Made by a program: the position numbers and the translations under genes. A stretch of 64,000 bases of DNA from Sparassis latifolia (taxonomy: Eukaryota; Basidiomycota; Agaricomycetes; Polyporales; Sparassidaceae), in assembly GCA_018466975.1 (NCBI GenBank), contig CM031562.1:4464001-4528000 (forward strand). The letters are read 5' to 3'. The notes beneath the pieces were generated by a model. It was given only the letters and a program-made list of their open reading frames with translations, was not told the DNA's origin and did not search any database. Positions 12,061 to 22,974 of the stretch are shown here, one piece after another (within the stretch, counting starts at the first letter, position 1; each line of letters opens with the position of its first letter).

Positions 12061-12749
12061 ATGAACGCAGGAACTTCTGTGAGTAAATACCTTGCTTGGC
12101 GCACCATGTTGTTGAATGGCGAGTACGCAGATGATGGAGATTGATATGCATCTATCTCAATTATTTGGGGGCATGAAACTCGACAGCAGATGGAGTAAGA
12201 CGGACGTTGTGAGTCACTTACCTTCACTCGACAGCAGACCAGCGCGCTCTGACATAGCCCTCGGACTCTGGAGAAAGGAAAGCGAAGAGCTTATCCCGGC
12301 ATCGATGCCGCCAATAGCGGACACTCCAGACGCGCTCATGTACGACTCCTCCGACAGCGAGGACTCGAGCTACCAGGTACGGCCCGACCCATCAGCCACT
12401 TCGCTTTATTGCGACCCGGATGCTCACCCGAAGCGCACAGCCAAGCCCGTCGGCATCCTCAAGCTCCACCGAGAGCGCCGACGCCGGCTGCGCGCTGCTG
12501 CAGGCCATCCGCGAGGAGGTGCGCATAGGACGGTACCCTACCACCGGCGGCGAATACCTGGAAGCCATATTCACGCACCGCGAGGTGTTCTCCGCGTACC
12601 CGCAGGGGCACCGGATGTGCTCGGTCGGGTTCAGCGACCTGGCGCAAGACCTGGAGCAGCGCAGTGGGCGGGCGGACCGAGATGCAGACCCTGAGGCGGT
12701 GGCGGCGTTCAGACATGAAGCTACGTGGATCGCAGCGGTTGGGTGGTAG
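12061..12749 (+). CDS. Hypothetical protein, 190 residues
   Basis: Exons 12061-12078, 12131-12376 and 12441-12749 join without phase conflict. Exon 1 encodes MNAGTS and ends at a GTGAGT donor; intron 2 runs from CAG/GTACGG to GCACAG. The product is soluble in character: an acidic, serine-rich middle (DSSDSEDSSYQ joined to a serine-rich linker), then a more structured C-terminal part with LLQAIREEVRIGRYPTTGGEY and HREVFSAYPQGHRMCSVGF, and a final tryptophan. No signal peptide or membrane segment. I do not recognise a domain. It sits between membrane protein paralogs B and C on the same strand. The long third exon and consistent splicing support a real gene. Confidence 0.55.
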
Positions 12750-13675
12750 GTTTCAGGAAGCCTTCGAGTTTGAGGATAAGCTACTACAGGGATGCTGTGA
12801 CGATGCTGGATATCGTGACCGATACAGTTTGGACCGGGAGGATCTAATACTGTAAGCAGTTATAATTACAGGCAGGCGATGATGAGTCGCAGAACTGATC
12901 AGAAGAGGCACCCATATATTCACTTCGAGTCAAGTTGTGAACACGTGAAGCGTTGATCGTAACACTCATGTCCGAATCGGGATCTCTCTCTTAACGTCCA
13001 CCTGCACAGGGATAATTTTACCCGCGTCTGCTGCTGTGATCTCCACTGAATAATATTGACCTTCTGCATGCGAGGACTGCTGTGCTCAGAAACTCTGCCT
13101 CCCTCATCGCTTCGTTCTGAGGCATGTCTTTTGCCCGTTTTCGCGAAGTACGCCTTCTGCTGTACATAATACGGCCGTACTCGTGCCCTTCCTAAAACTG
13201 CAACCTGAGTTCTCCTGCACTAGATTCAGGGTTTACTTGACAGCTATCTGTCACTCTACTTGTTCTGGCGCTACTCTTCTATGATCCAGTAACTGGATTG
13301 GGCATCATGTGCTGACCTCTGGTGCCGTCTTGCTCGGTCACAGTTCAAGTTGTCTTGGCCTTTGGCCTTCCATGATTAGCGCCAGTGGTGTGGACCCACT
13401 GTTGGAAGAGCACCGCCCCAGCGCCTGCTTGCCAAGTTAGAGAACTGATCCGCCCGTACCGCTATTCAGTTGAGTCGAGCAGGCGCCAGCGTTCTCCTTA
13501 TATCGGTCGGTGTTAGTTCCTCGACTACCAAACTTGCTCTCGTATGTGATGCCTCCTCGTAGCAATAATGGTGAGCATCCATCTAGAATCTAGAAATGGG
13601 AGGTCTGGATTCATTCCCACCTGTGCAGTGTTGCTTGGACCAGGGAGACGTGTCAAGACGGAACCTATCAGTGTA
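12750..13675. other. Intergenic region upstream of paralog C
   Basis: No supported gene. An ATG at 13568 is in frame with paralog C and could be an alternative start adding 36 residues, but those residues have no counterpart in A or B. Confidence 0.4.
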
Positions 13676-14585
13676 ATGTATATCACTGAATCGCCTGACG
13701 CGATGAAGCATCCGTTTGAGTACCCGGGATATCCTGCGCAAACGCACGAATCTTCTGGCTCGCCTGTCACACCGCTACCTGGACGAAAGTGTATGTTGTT
13801 TCGCAGTGACCGAGTACGACACTACTCAGACTGTTCAATGATGTTTTCAGGGACGCAGGAAGATCAGGATGAACGCGATGCAGAGATGCGCAAGGAGGTC
13901 ATGGGAGAGCTGGTTCAATCTTGGATGGACCGGCTACAGCTAATCAGCGTAATCGTAGGTTGCGTCCGTTCTCTATTGAATGTAAATTAATCAAATTTTT
14001 ATTAGACCACGTTTTTCGCTGCCGTTGAAGGAGGGTTACTGGGTATCGCGACGCCGGAGCGCGGTATCAAAAGTCCTCCGATCGAAAGAGCTGCAACCAC
14101 TGGTCTCTCTGGAGCTCTTGTGCTGCATCTCTTCGCGGGTACGTCGTGCAGTTTCCGCGGTGATTGTATTGTTGGCTGATCACTTACATACTCTACTGTG
14201 TCCATGGAAAGCCATCATCTCCTTTCTCGCCTCATTCTTCCTCATCCGCTACAAGGTCGAAGAGGCCAAGATTGAAGAGAAGAGGGTTGAAGAGGGCGTA
14301 AAGCCCACCTTCACCGGCATCTGGTCGTCGAACCCGCGCCTCGAGCAATTCGGCCCGTTCCAAATGGATAAGCCGCCCACGGTTCTGCTGGAACGCTGCC
14401 ACTCCCTCTGCATCCTCTTCGCCGCAGTCGGGTTCGTACTTGCCATCGTGGGCGTTATCTGCTTTATGTGGGCGCGCATGATGGGCAGCCCGAGCATTTT
14501 CGCGACCGTTTGCGCGGGAGTCTGCTTTGCTGCGAGCTTTGTTATCATTTTCTTACCGTCTTCGACCACATTGCCGTCACCATGA
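13676..14585 (+). CDS. Multi-pass membrane protein of unknown function, paralog C (divergent)
   Basis: Exons 13676-13790, 13851-13954, 14006-14138, 14212-14585 give 241 residues. It shares the three intron positions and phases (1, 0, 1) with A and B, including the TTFFA motif right after intron 2 and AIISF right after intron 3. Sequence is otherwise much diverged: the loop reads VEEAKIEEKRVEEG, and LLDPGPPVELL of A/B is replaced by MDKPPTVLLERCHSL. Two C-terminal membrane segments are kept. It has an acidic N-terminal part (TQEDQDERDAEMRKE). Family unknown. The start is chosen at 13676; 13568 is possible. Confidence 0.75.
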
Positions 14586-17500
14586 ACAGAGATGATCACG
14601 AACGTAACGCACTGATGATAACGACCTATCCTACTTCTCGTATATTAAGTAATGAACCGCCGCATCTTGCGATGAAATAACTACTGTCTTCTTACTGATG
14701 TCTTGGGCCGTGACGAAGGTCGAAACACAGCACTCACTCACAGGCTACTACTGTACATTTTCGACCAACCCGGCGGGTCACAGGTCACAAGGACAATGGC
14801 CTGCCGGATTTCGGACATGTGTCACATGTCACAACGAGCCGATCCCAAATGAATGGAAAAGAGGCATTTTTTCCCGGCCTGCGGCGCCAAAATCGCACGG
14901 TCCTTGTTCGCCACCGGCTATACAGCAGCTCCATCCGGCAGTAGCACGGTAGCTGCACTCGCTGTACGCCGGCGCCTCCGATGCCACTGCCCCGCCGCCT
15001 TGCCGCTATGTTACATCCTGTCCCGGTCACACCTGGTCCCGCCGGTTGGCCGGTTTAGGTCCTCGAGGTCACAGGTCACACCCTCCGCCGGGTTGGTCGA
15101 AAATGTAAGTATATCTGATATTGCTCGAACGCGGATGGTCGCCATTTGTCCGCCGAGCAACGACTCGTGAGGTGTTCCTGGGCACGAGGTGGAGAATACT
15201 GACGTTGGCTGAGTGCCAAGGTGGAATCCTCGAACCTTCACTGTTCAATAGACCACATCCTTCTGTCGTGACCGGTTGGTTCCGGTCAGTACAATCACGG
15301 CCTGAGTGTAAATGTGGAACGTTCATGATGCCCTCCAAAAGTTTAAACACTTGCTCTATTTTTGTCGCAGAGATCCAGGCTGAGACGGAGCATTGCAACA
15401 ACATACGACTCTGTGACTTTCGTGAAATAGAGTGCAACGCTAGTCACTGATTTACATCAGAGTCATGTGCAATGGGACGTCTCCTCGATGGCTCCGCAAC
15501 AAAACGGGTGGAGAGAAATGGCATCCTCCAACCCCCCGACTCCGACTCGGAGCCGGGCGCGGAAGTTAGAGCACACACGCGCGCTCGCACCATCCGCAAT
15601 CCAGTGAGCCTAAGTGGAGGGCCACGAGGTTGTGCGACTGACCGACGCTGAATAGGCAGGTCGGGCGTGATGGTATCCGATCGGTAGTCAATGCATAAAT
15701 TCAATCATTTAACGTGCTCACCACCGGCGCATGCCGATGTGGCGCCAGTCCGCGCGCTGCCCTGGCATGATGCACGCGGGCAAACCCACTAAATGTGCGA
15801 TACTACGTCCGAATAGGATCCTACATTGATCGTACTGCAGAACGGCGAGGGTGAAATTCGGTTGCTAGAACGATAGAATAAGTCAGTACTGTGAAACAAT
15901 GTAGTAGATGCTTTGAGAGCTCTGCCGGCCCTGTGAGGAGACCACTTCACATCATGAGTCAAGTACACAGTGGGAAGCTACCAGTACAGATCGCAACTAA
16001 GTGTGGCACCGGTACGTTCTGGAATGATTGATATCCATATGATAGGACATGATAGTCGCGTAAATACGACAACGGAGGGACAAGATGGCCGCCGGAGAAG
16101 TTTTAGAATATCGGAGTTATGCCAGGTGAGAAGGAGGGATACGGGCTCACAGAACCGGTGTTAGATCGGGTTATAACACTCTGGGGACGCTGAACGACAC
16201 ACTCAGGTGCCATGGGAGTACCTGTGAGGGCGGCCGTCCGATAAAACTGCACGAAACGGAAGACCATTGGTGAGAGGACGGTTTTGTAATTAGAACAATC
16301 ACACACGGAGAGCGAACAATAGCCTTCCAGAGACTCCACTTGTTGGTATATTGGTTGTCAAGGGAAGAACGTTCTCGTAGTTATGCGAGTTATGAAGGAA
16401 TCCGGGTACAGCCATGCAGGCAATTGATAACAGGTTGAGGAACTCACATGTCCAATTTCGAACAGCGAATCGCAATTTTGTTGCCAGTTGGACTCCCTCA
16501 GTGAATCAGAGAACCTGGTGTTAGTGTGGAGTAGGTGACGGGTAGTATTATCTGCTACGAGTCGGTTACCCGCGTCTAACACCCACCGTCCGAGTCCTCC
16601 TGATCCGAGTCGCGAGGCGATGTCACAGGTAGGCGGCGAGCAGCTTGAGAATTCGCCAAGCCCAAACACCAATCATAACACATTCGGACACAGATTAATG
16701 TCAGCGGCATACGTCTGGACATGTGCTTACGGTGGTAGTACAGCAGTCTAGCAATCGTCAAGACTTTCTCTTTTCGGCAGGGGGTGTTTCCCATCCGAGG
16801 ACGGCTTAGATAAGGTTTTGATCCGTCGCTTGATGTCCGAGTCGATCCGCTAGCGTACTTACCATTCGCTTGCTACTAGTAGTATCCTTTCCTACAAGTC
16901 AAAGAATCGACAGTAAAAACCAATATTGTAGGGCCTCACATGGTGGGTTTACCCGCAGAATTGTTCTGGAAGACATGCATCTCACTCATCCAGTGTCGTA
17001 TGGAACTTCCTAGGCGGCCATAGTCTTGTATGGGCATCCGCATTAACACCGCATGTCGCCAGTACCTGCCGAGTGGACACCGTGTGGGTTCTACAAGCCT
17101 GGTGCCAGCGCGTATGAGTGCTGAACGGAGTTTGACTATGTGCGCCCCAGTGCCTGCATTAATGGTATATTTCGGGCATTGTGCTTGCTCGGTTCTGCAC
17201 GCTGCTGCCGATGCCAAGGGCTTCTAATCTGTCCTCCCGACATCTGCATCATATGTACGTCTTGGAGGCAGCGACATGTACGCAGCACGTGTGGAGATAC
17301 GATGCCAAGAAATTCAAGCTGGCGTGAAAATCTCCTCTTTATCTCCCCATTCGGTCGAAGAAGCAAGACTATACTATTGGAGAAGCAGCATGAGCGTTCC
17401 GTAGTAGTCGCGGCGGCTCTCATCGGCAGTTCTTGGGTGGCGCTCTGATTGTGAGTTCTTTCTATATTCCCCATTTTCTGGCATGTGAGAATGGTCTCGC

Positions 17501-17626
17501 CTTGGCCGCCGGTGCATGTCTCTTAGTATTTAAGCAGAGCGGTTTTGCAACACCGTCTCTCCATCCCACCTTCTCCTCTGAGATCAAAACATACTCTTAC
17601 ACTCATACCTGTCTACCACCTTTGAA
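14586..17626. other. Gene-poor 3 kb interval
   Basis: Apart from the MITE-like element at 14756-15105, I see no gene. Frames are short and not protein-like. Two similar segments reading AGAACC-GGTGTTAG occur near 16157 and 16509. A TATTTAAG at 17527-17534 lies about 93 bp before the next start codon and could be its TATA element. Confidence 0.4.
14756..15105. mobile_element. MITE-like element with 21-bp terminal inverted repeats and TA flanks
   Basis: The ends are exact inverted copies of 21 bp: CATTTTCGACCAACCCGGCGG at the left (14756-14776; shown with one base beyond the 20-base core) and its complement at 15085-15105. Both ends are bordered by TA (14754-14755 and 15106-15107), the target-site duplication expected of Tc1/mariner-type insertions. 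Just inside each end lies GGTCACAGGTCACA in the same orientation (14776-14789 and 15067-15080). No coding capacity in 350 bp, so it would be non-autonomous. Confidence 0.7.
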
Positions 17627-19147
17627 ATGCCCGGACTAGATTACTTCATGGATTCAGAGCGGTCGCAGCCCACCGAGGTCCGAGAGGACACCACGATGGC
17701 TACAGCAGTCGAAGTTGCGCCAACGGCAGACTCGGACACCTCCTCGAACGAAGATGCCCCACACTCTCCGCATGTCTACTACAACCCCCGCTTCGACCCC
17801 AAGAACTTCCTCGAAGGTCCCTTGTCGTGGAACCCGGCTACTCGTCTCCGGCAAATGCTCGCTCGACCTGGAATTGTAGTACGTGTTTATTTCGTGCGCT
17901 TGTTATACGTACATCGTCTCACATTCATTTCATTTCAGATCGCTCCCGGTATCTGCGATGGCATCAGTGCTCGTTGCGCTCTCGAGGCTGGCTTCGAGTG
18001 CTTGTATCAGAGGTATGTCTGTATATGCGCTTCCATACAGTATGCTCATCACCCTCTCCAGTGGTGCTGCGACGACCGCATCACGCTTGGGCCAACCCGA
18101 CCTCGCCATCGCCACTCTCAACGACTTTGTGCAGGTCAGATATTATCTTCCGCTAATGTTATTCCATTCTGACTGTCCTACAGAGCGCACAGATGGTCTG
18201 CAGCTTGGACCCCACCGTACCTGTCATTGCCGATGCTGACACCGGGTATGCTAGGCCTCACTCGACGGGAGACTCCCAACTGACGTTTTCTACCAGCTTC
18301 GGTGGCCCCGCTATGATTGCGCGTACTGTTAACCAGTATGCCCGTGCAGGTGTTGCCGGTCTCCACATTGAGGACCAAGTACAGACAAAGCGCTGCGGTC
18401 ATTTGATGGGCAAGCAGGTAGTATCCAGGGAGGAATTCATCACGCGTATCCGTGCGGCAGTAATTGCTCGCGACTCTATCCCTGGAGGGTCCGACTTTGT
18501 GAGAATTTCCCTCTTTGCTTCGCGTACATAAAACTGACGACTGTCCGTTTAGGTAATTATCGGTCGCACCGACTCAGCACAGGTGCTTGGCATGGAGGAA
18601 GCAGTCACTAGACTGAAGCTTGCTGCGGATGCTGGTGCCGACGTGTGCTTCATCGAGGGCGTGCGTAACGCCGACCTTCTCAAGTCCACGGTCGATGCCC
18701 TGGCTCCCAAACCCGTAAGTACTTCCTTATTGGTTAACGCCGGCTACCTCGCAATTGACACAACCTTAAGGTGCTCGTCAACGTCATCTCCGGCGGTCTC
18801 ACCCCTTCCTTCACATGCAAGGAAGCTGAAGAGATGGGTGCCAAGATCATCAGTGCGTCTTCTGCCGTGCCTGTTGATGTTCAATTACGAATCCTCTATT
18901 GCAGTCTTCTCCTTGGTCTCTTGCGTCGCGGCGGTGCATGGCATCCGGGCTGCCATGCAATCTCTCAAGAAGACGGGCACAGACTTCTCATCAGCAAGGG
19001 GCATGGACCCGAAGGCGTTCTTCGAGGTCATGGGTGAGTAACATTCGTTCTTGTATTGCAGTAGTGCTGACTTGACTGTCATTAGGCTTAAGCGATGTCA
19101 TCCGCCTCGATGCTCAAGCTGGCGGTAACGCCTTCGAGATGGTGTAA
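17627..19147 (+). CDS. Isocitrate lyase/PEP mutase superfamily enzyme (oxaloacetate hydrolase-like)
   Basis: A TIM-barrel enzyme cleaving or forming C-C or P-C bonds of 2-oxo or 2-hydroxy acids. Nine exons: 17627-17878, 17939-18012, 18062-18134, 18184-18245, 18297-18498, 18553-18714, 18771-18852, 18905-19033, 19086-19147 (365 residues, phases consistent). Landmarks: PGICDGISARCALEAGFE, SGAATTASRLGQPDL, the metal-binding DADTGFGGP, GVAGLHIEDQ, and the superfamily loop KRCGHLMGK at about residue 183, then GRTDS and FIEGVR. An acidic N-terminal extension of about 75 residues precedes the barrel, without an obvious targeting signal. Close relatives in fungi include oxaloacetate acetylhydrolase, methylisocitrate lyase-like proteins and uncharacterised mutase-like enzymes. 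The sequence alone does not settle the substrate. Confidence 0.9.
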
Positions 19148-19680
19148 ATCCACCGCCACGACCGTACATATAGACGAACCCAGGCCTGCCTCTTGTCTCT
19201 TGGGTTTTATGTTGGGCCGAGTTTTGCATCATGTTTATAGACTTTGAATTAATATTATCAATGCGTCTTCGTTTCTACACGGTTCCTCGCTTTTGATGGG
19301 TAGCGTCAGAAGTGTTTGTACACGTGAAAATGCTAACTTAGCAGTCTGGTTGTGCGGACTCGAAGGCCCGGATGCTGACGCGCTGATGAGCCAACAAACT
19401 TTCTTGTCCCGCTCATTCCGCTCGTCATGCATCATGATGTTGACTGAGTCTTCCGCATCCCGCTCGCTAAGTCAAAGGCGTACCGCTGGCTAGCCCTTCC
19501 GTCTGTCATGCGCTTGCCTTTCTCTCCTACATTGTTTCTGTCTCGTTCGGGTTCCCGTCTCCGCCGGAGACACGGGCCGGCTAAGAAGATTAAGCACACC
19601 ACCTACCCTGGAGGTATATCTACCAGCTGCGACTCTGTCTTAGACAGCGCACGCCACGACTTTTATATTGCGAGCTCGCC
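19148..19680. other. Intergenic region between the lyase-like gene and the flavocytochrome gene
   Basis: 533 bp containing the 3' flank of one gene and the promoter of the next. A pyrimidine-rich stretch lies near 19500-19560 and TTTTATATTG at about 19661-19670, just before the start codon. No gene seen. Confidence 0.4.
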
Positions 19681-22214
19681 ATGACACCCAGGCATATCTC
19701 GGGGCAAGAGGTCGCGGAGCACAACAGCCGCGAGAGCTGCTGGATCATCGTCCATGGTGAGTTGTTCGTGCTCCACAGATGTCCGAAGGTGCAGCGTCAA
19801 TGGACACAGCCCCAATTCATGAGGATGGACGGGGGTCGTTGTCGTACATTTGGCCACCGCGAATATCAGACGTGCACGGGAGACTGACGACTCGTAGGCA
19901 GGGTTTACGACGTGACGGACTTCTTGGATGGTAGGTGTCTGTTTAACTCAGTAAAAATTTCGAGCTTCACTCTGACATGTTGTTTTCTGTAGAGCACCCA
20001 GGTAGGGCATAGCTTCGTATTTCTCCCTCCCCGCTAAGGTTTGACTACAGGCGGTAGCAAAATCATTCTTAAGTACGCCGGGAAGGACGCTACGTAAGTC
20101 CCCGCACAATTCTTGTCCAGTGACGTCTCGTACTTATCAATTTGTGATAGCGCGGAATACGATCCCATTCACCCTCCTGATGCTATCACGAAAAATCTGC
20201 CGCCAGAGAAGCAGTAAGCACAATCTCGCTAGGTGATCGCGAGTGTTCTCATATTCCTTTCCAGCCTGGGCAGCGTCGACCCGGACACGGTGCTCAGAGT
20301 TGAGGTTGAAATTACGGATGAGGAGAGGGATCGTCAGCTGCGCATGGCTCAACGACCGCCACTCTCCGAGATCCTCAACCTGCACGACTTTGAGGTAATA
20401 CTCTCATTTATTATGTTTTTATCCACCGCTGAATCACTTGGTGCAGACGATCGGCAAGCTCGTCATGTCCGAGAAGGCGTGGGCTTACTACAGCTCCGCC
20501 GCTGACGATGAGATTACACACCGGGAGAACCATGCAGCGTATCACAGGTTTGTTAAAGCACCACTGAGTTGGCTGCGGGAATTCTGAGCGTTTCCGCTTG
20601 TAACTCAGAGTATGGTTCCGCCCTCGCATACTCCGCGACGTCACGCACGTGGACTGGTCAACGAAGATACTCGGACAACCAACGAGAATGCCGGTGTACA
20701 TTGTACATGCAACTGTTCTGCAGCTCATTGTAATTGCTCAACACGACATTCTAGACTGCGACCGCATTGGGCAAATTGGGTCACAAAGATGGCGAGTTGA
20801 ACTTGACGAGGGCCGCTGCGAAACACGGGGTTATCCAAATGGTCCGCGCTTTTACGCAGGATAGTCATAAGATAGACTAACGTTACTACAGATCCCAACT
20901 CTTGCTTCATGTTCGTTCGACGAGATCGTCGATACGGCACAACCCGGCCAAGTCCAGTTCCTGCAACTGTTCGTGACCTTACGATATCACTGGACTAACC
21001 GGGAATAGCTGATTGGATCACCTATTTGTGCAGGTACGTTAACAGGGACAGGGAGATTACGAGGAAGTTCGTGCAACACGCGGAGAAGCGCGGTGTCAAG
21101 GCGCTGTTTATCACTGTAGATGCTCCCCAGCTTGGGCGACGTGAAAAGGTACGTTGCCGTACTGTTGACACTTCTTTGTCTGATCAAATTGAATGCATAC
21201 AGGACATGCGCATGAAGTTCGAGGCGGAGGACCCTGCTGAGGTGACTGATAACAAGCAGCAGGACCGTGTGGACCGTTCTCATGGCGCGGCACGCGCGAT
21301 CAGCGTAAGTCCATCTCTGGTGTTTTTGTGTACGGGTCAGTCGAGAAGGTTTTTGGCAGTCTTTCATCGACACCAGTCTGGACTGGAAGGATATACCCTG
21401 GTTCCAGTCCATCACGAAGAGTAAGTGACGTCACAACAGTCGGCACATTGCCGTAGCGTTTATGATGGTGTTTTAGTGCCTCTTATCCTCAAGGGTGTAC
21501 AGTGCTGGGAAGTGAGTGAATTTTGGTGCAGCATGTACGAGGCCAGTACTGATGTTGATTTTCATTAGGACGCGTTGGAAGCTTATGACAGAGGCCTCGC
21601 TGGTGTCGTGCTCTCAAACCACGGTGGCCGACAGCTCGACTTCGCGCGTTCCGGTATTGAGATTCTCGTCGAAGTGGTTCCGAAACTAGGGGAGAAGCGC
21701 GGCCTAAAGTTCCCCAATGAGAAATTCCAGCTCTTTGTCGATGGAGGTGTTCGACGCGCTACTGACGTCATCAAGGCTGTTGCCCTCGGTGCTACTGCAG
21801 GTGTGTGAGCTAGTAGAATATCTTGTCATCACTGACGCGTACGGGCTCAGTCGGTGTTGGGCGTCCGTTTTTGTACGCTTTCTCGTCGTACGGTGTAGAA
21901 GGTGTCGACAAGGCACTGCAGATACTCCATGTATGTTTTGTCTCTATGTCAATAGTGTCCATATTAATTTTCGATCACAGGATGAATTCGAGATGAACAT
22001 GCGGTTGTTGGGTGCTCGTAACATCAAGGAAATTGTCCCCGCCATGGTGGAGGCATCATCGATTCACTCGCATATCGTCTCCGTCCCGTCTGACCGTCTG
22101 TATGAGGCCAACTGTGAGTGTTGTTCTGCCGTACGCACGTCGGTGTACTGATGCGCTGTCGTAGACGAGAGCATCCAGTCAGCACGGTTGCGGGAGATCA
22201 AGCCGAGGATGTGA
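19681..22214 (+). CDS. CYB2: Flavocytochrome b2-type FMN-dependent alpha-hydroxy acid (L-lactate) dehydrogenase
   Basis: Oxidises L-lactate or a related 2-hydroxy acid and passes electrons through a b5-type heme to cytochrome c. Eighteen exons: 19681-19756, 19898-19930, 19993-20001, 20051-20093, 20151-20213, 20265-20394, 20447-20547, 20609-20702, 20755-20841, 20892-20968, 21034-21148, 21203-21304, 21360-21420, 21477-21511, 21569-21800, 21851-21930, 21981-22113, 22165-22214 (506 residues). The cytochrome b5 domain shows YDVTDFLDEHPGG and a second heme histidine in YDPIHPPD. The FMN barrel shows ITVDAPQLGRRE, VVLSNHGGRQLD with the catalytic histidine, FVDGGVRRATDV and AVGVGRPF. Exon 3 is only 9 nt and supplies the HP of HPGG. 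There is no mitochondrial presequence: heme-domain sequence begins within a few residues of the ATG, so it may be cytosolic or the true N-terminus may lie upstream. Confidence 0.92.
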
Positions 22215-22974
22215 TCGTCGTCTCTGGAATAGTTGCACCGATAAGCACGCTGTTCCGTTGGGACCGTTCTCCTTGGTGTATATTTACGACCAGTCTGTGA
22301 CACGGTGTTTGTGTGTTTGTATCTCAGCGTTTAGTTGTCCTTGGCTTACTAGATATCCCGAGATTTGTATATATAGTCAACGCGGTGTCGAGCGACTTAC
22401 CCCGAGAGATCTTGGCTGGATAAGTGATTGCTGGATATCGAATATACCGTAACACGGTGAATGGTGAATAGATTCGTTGCGGGGCGTTGTTGTGCATTTC
22501 CCCTACGATAGGAGTATAATATTAATATTCTAAGCGCTGCACACGTTATCTCCCGGAAGCCTGTTTGTGCGCAGGTGGATCTAGCAGGTGACGGTAGAGT
22601 CAGAATATTTACAGAGGATGTCACTGGCAGGACGGTGCCGAGGCGGGAGAGGTGGTGCCAGCGGAAGTGACTGGGGTCTTGCGGGGGTGCTGATTTTTTG
22701 TGGATTGAAGGGCGACAGTTGCCTTCGTCTTCCACCAGGACAGACACCCGCGGATTGCTGCCTCACCAGCATCCGATTCCAGTGCGGCTCTTTTCGACCA
22801 CGCCCTCGCGACCATTCGTCCGCCTGCAGGCAGGTCATCTTTTACGACCGACCTTCACGCGACCACAACAAACCGTTACTTATCAGTCGAATCTCAAGCA
22901 ATCGTAACAATTCGTGCGTTAATTTCTCATGCACGCCTTCCTGCGTGTTTAACACAGATTTCCTGTGGTGCAGA
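22215..22974. other. Promoter/5' flank of eIF4G
   Basis: 760 bp without a gene. Frames here run continuously into the eIF4G first exon from a non-ATG start upstream, but the first credible ATG is at 22975. The flank contains pyrimidine-rich stretches typical of a housekeeping 5' region. Confidence 0.4.

Noticed and set aside
16150..16590. Direct repeats of AGAACC-GGTGTTAG type
   Set aside because: Only two short imperfect copies; not enough to define an element or array.
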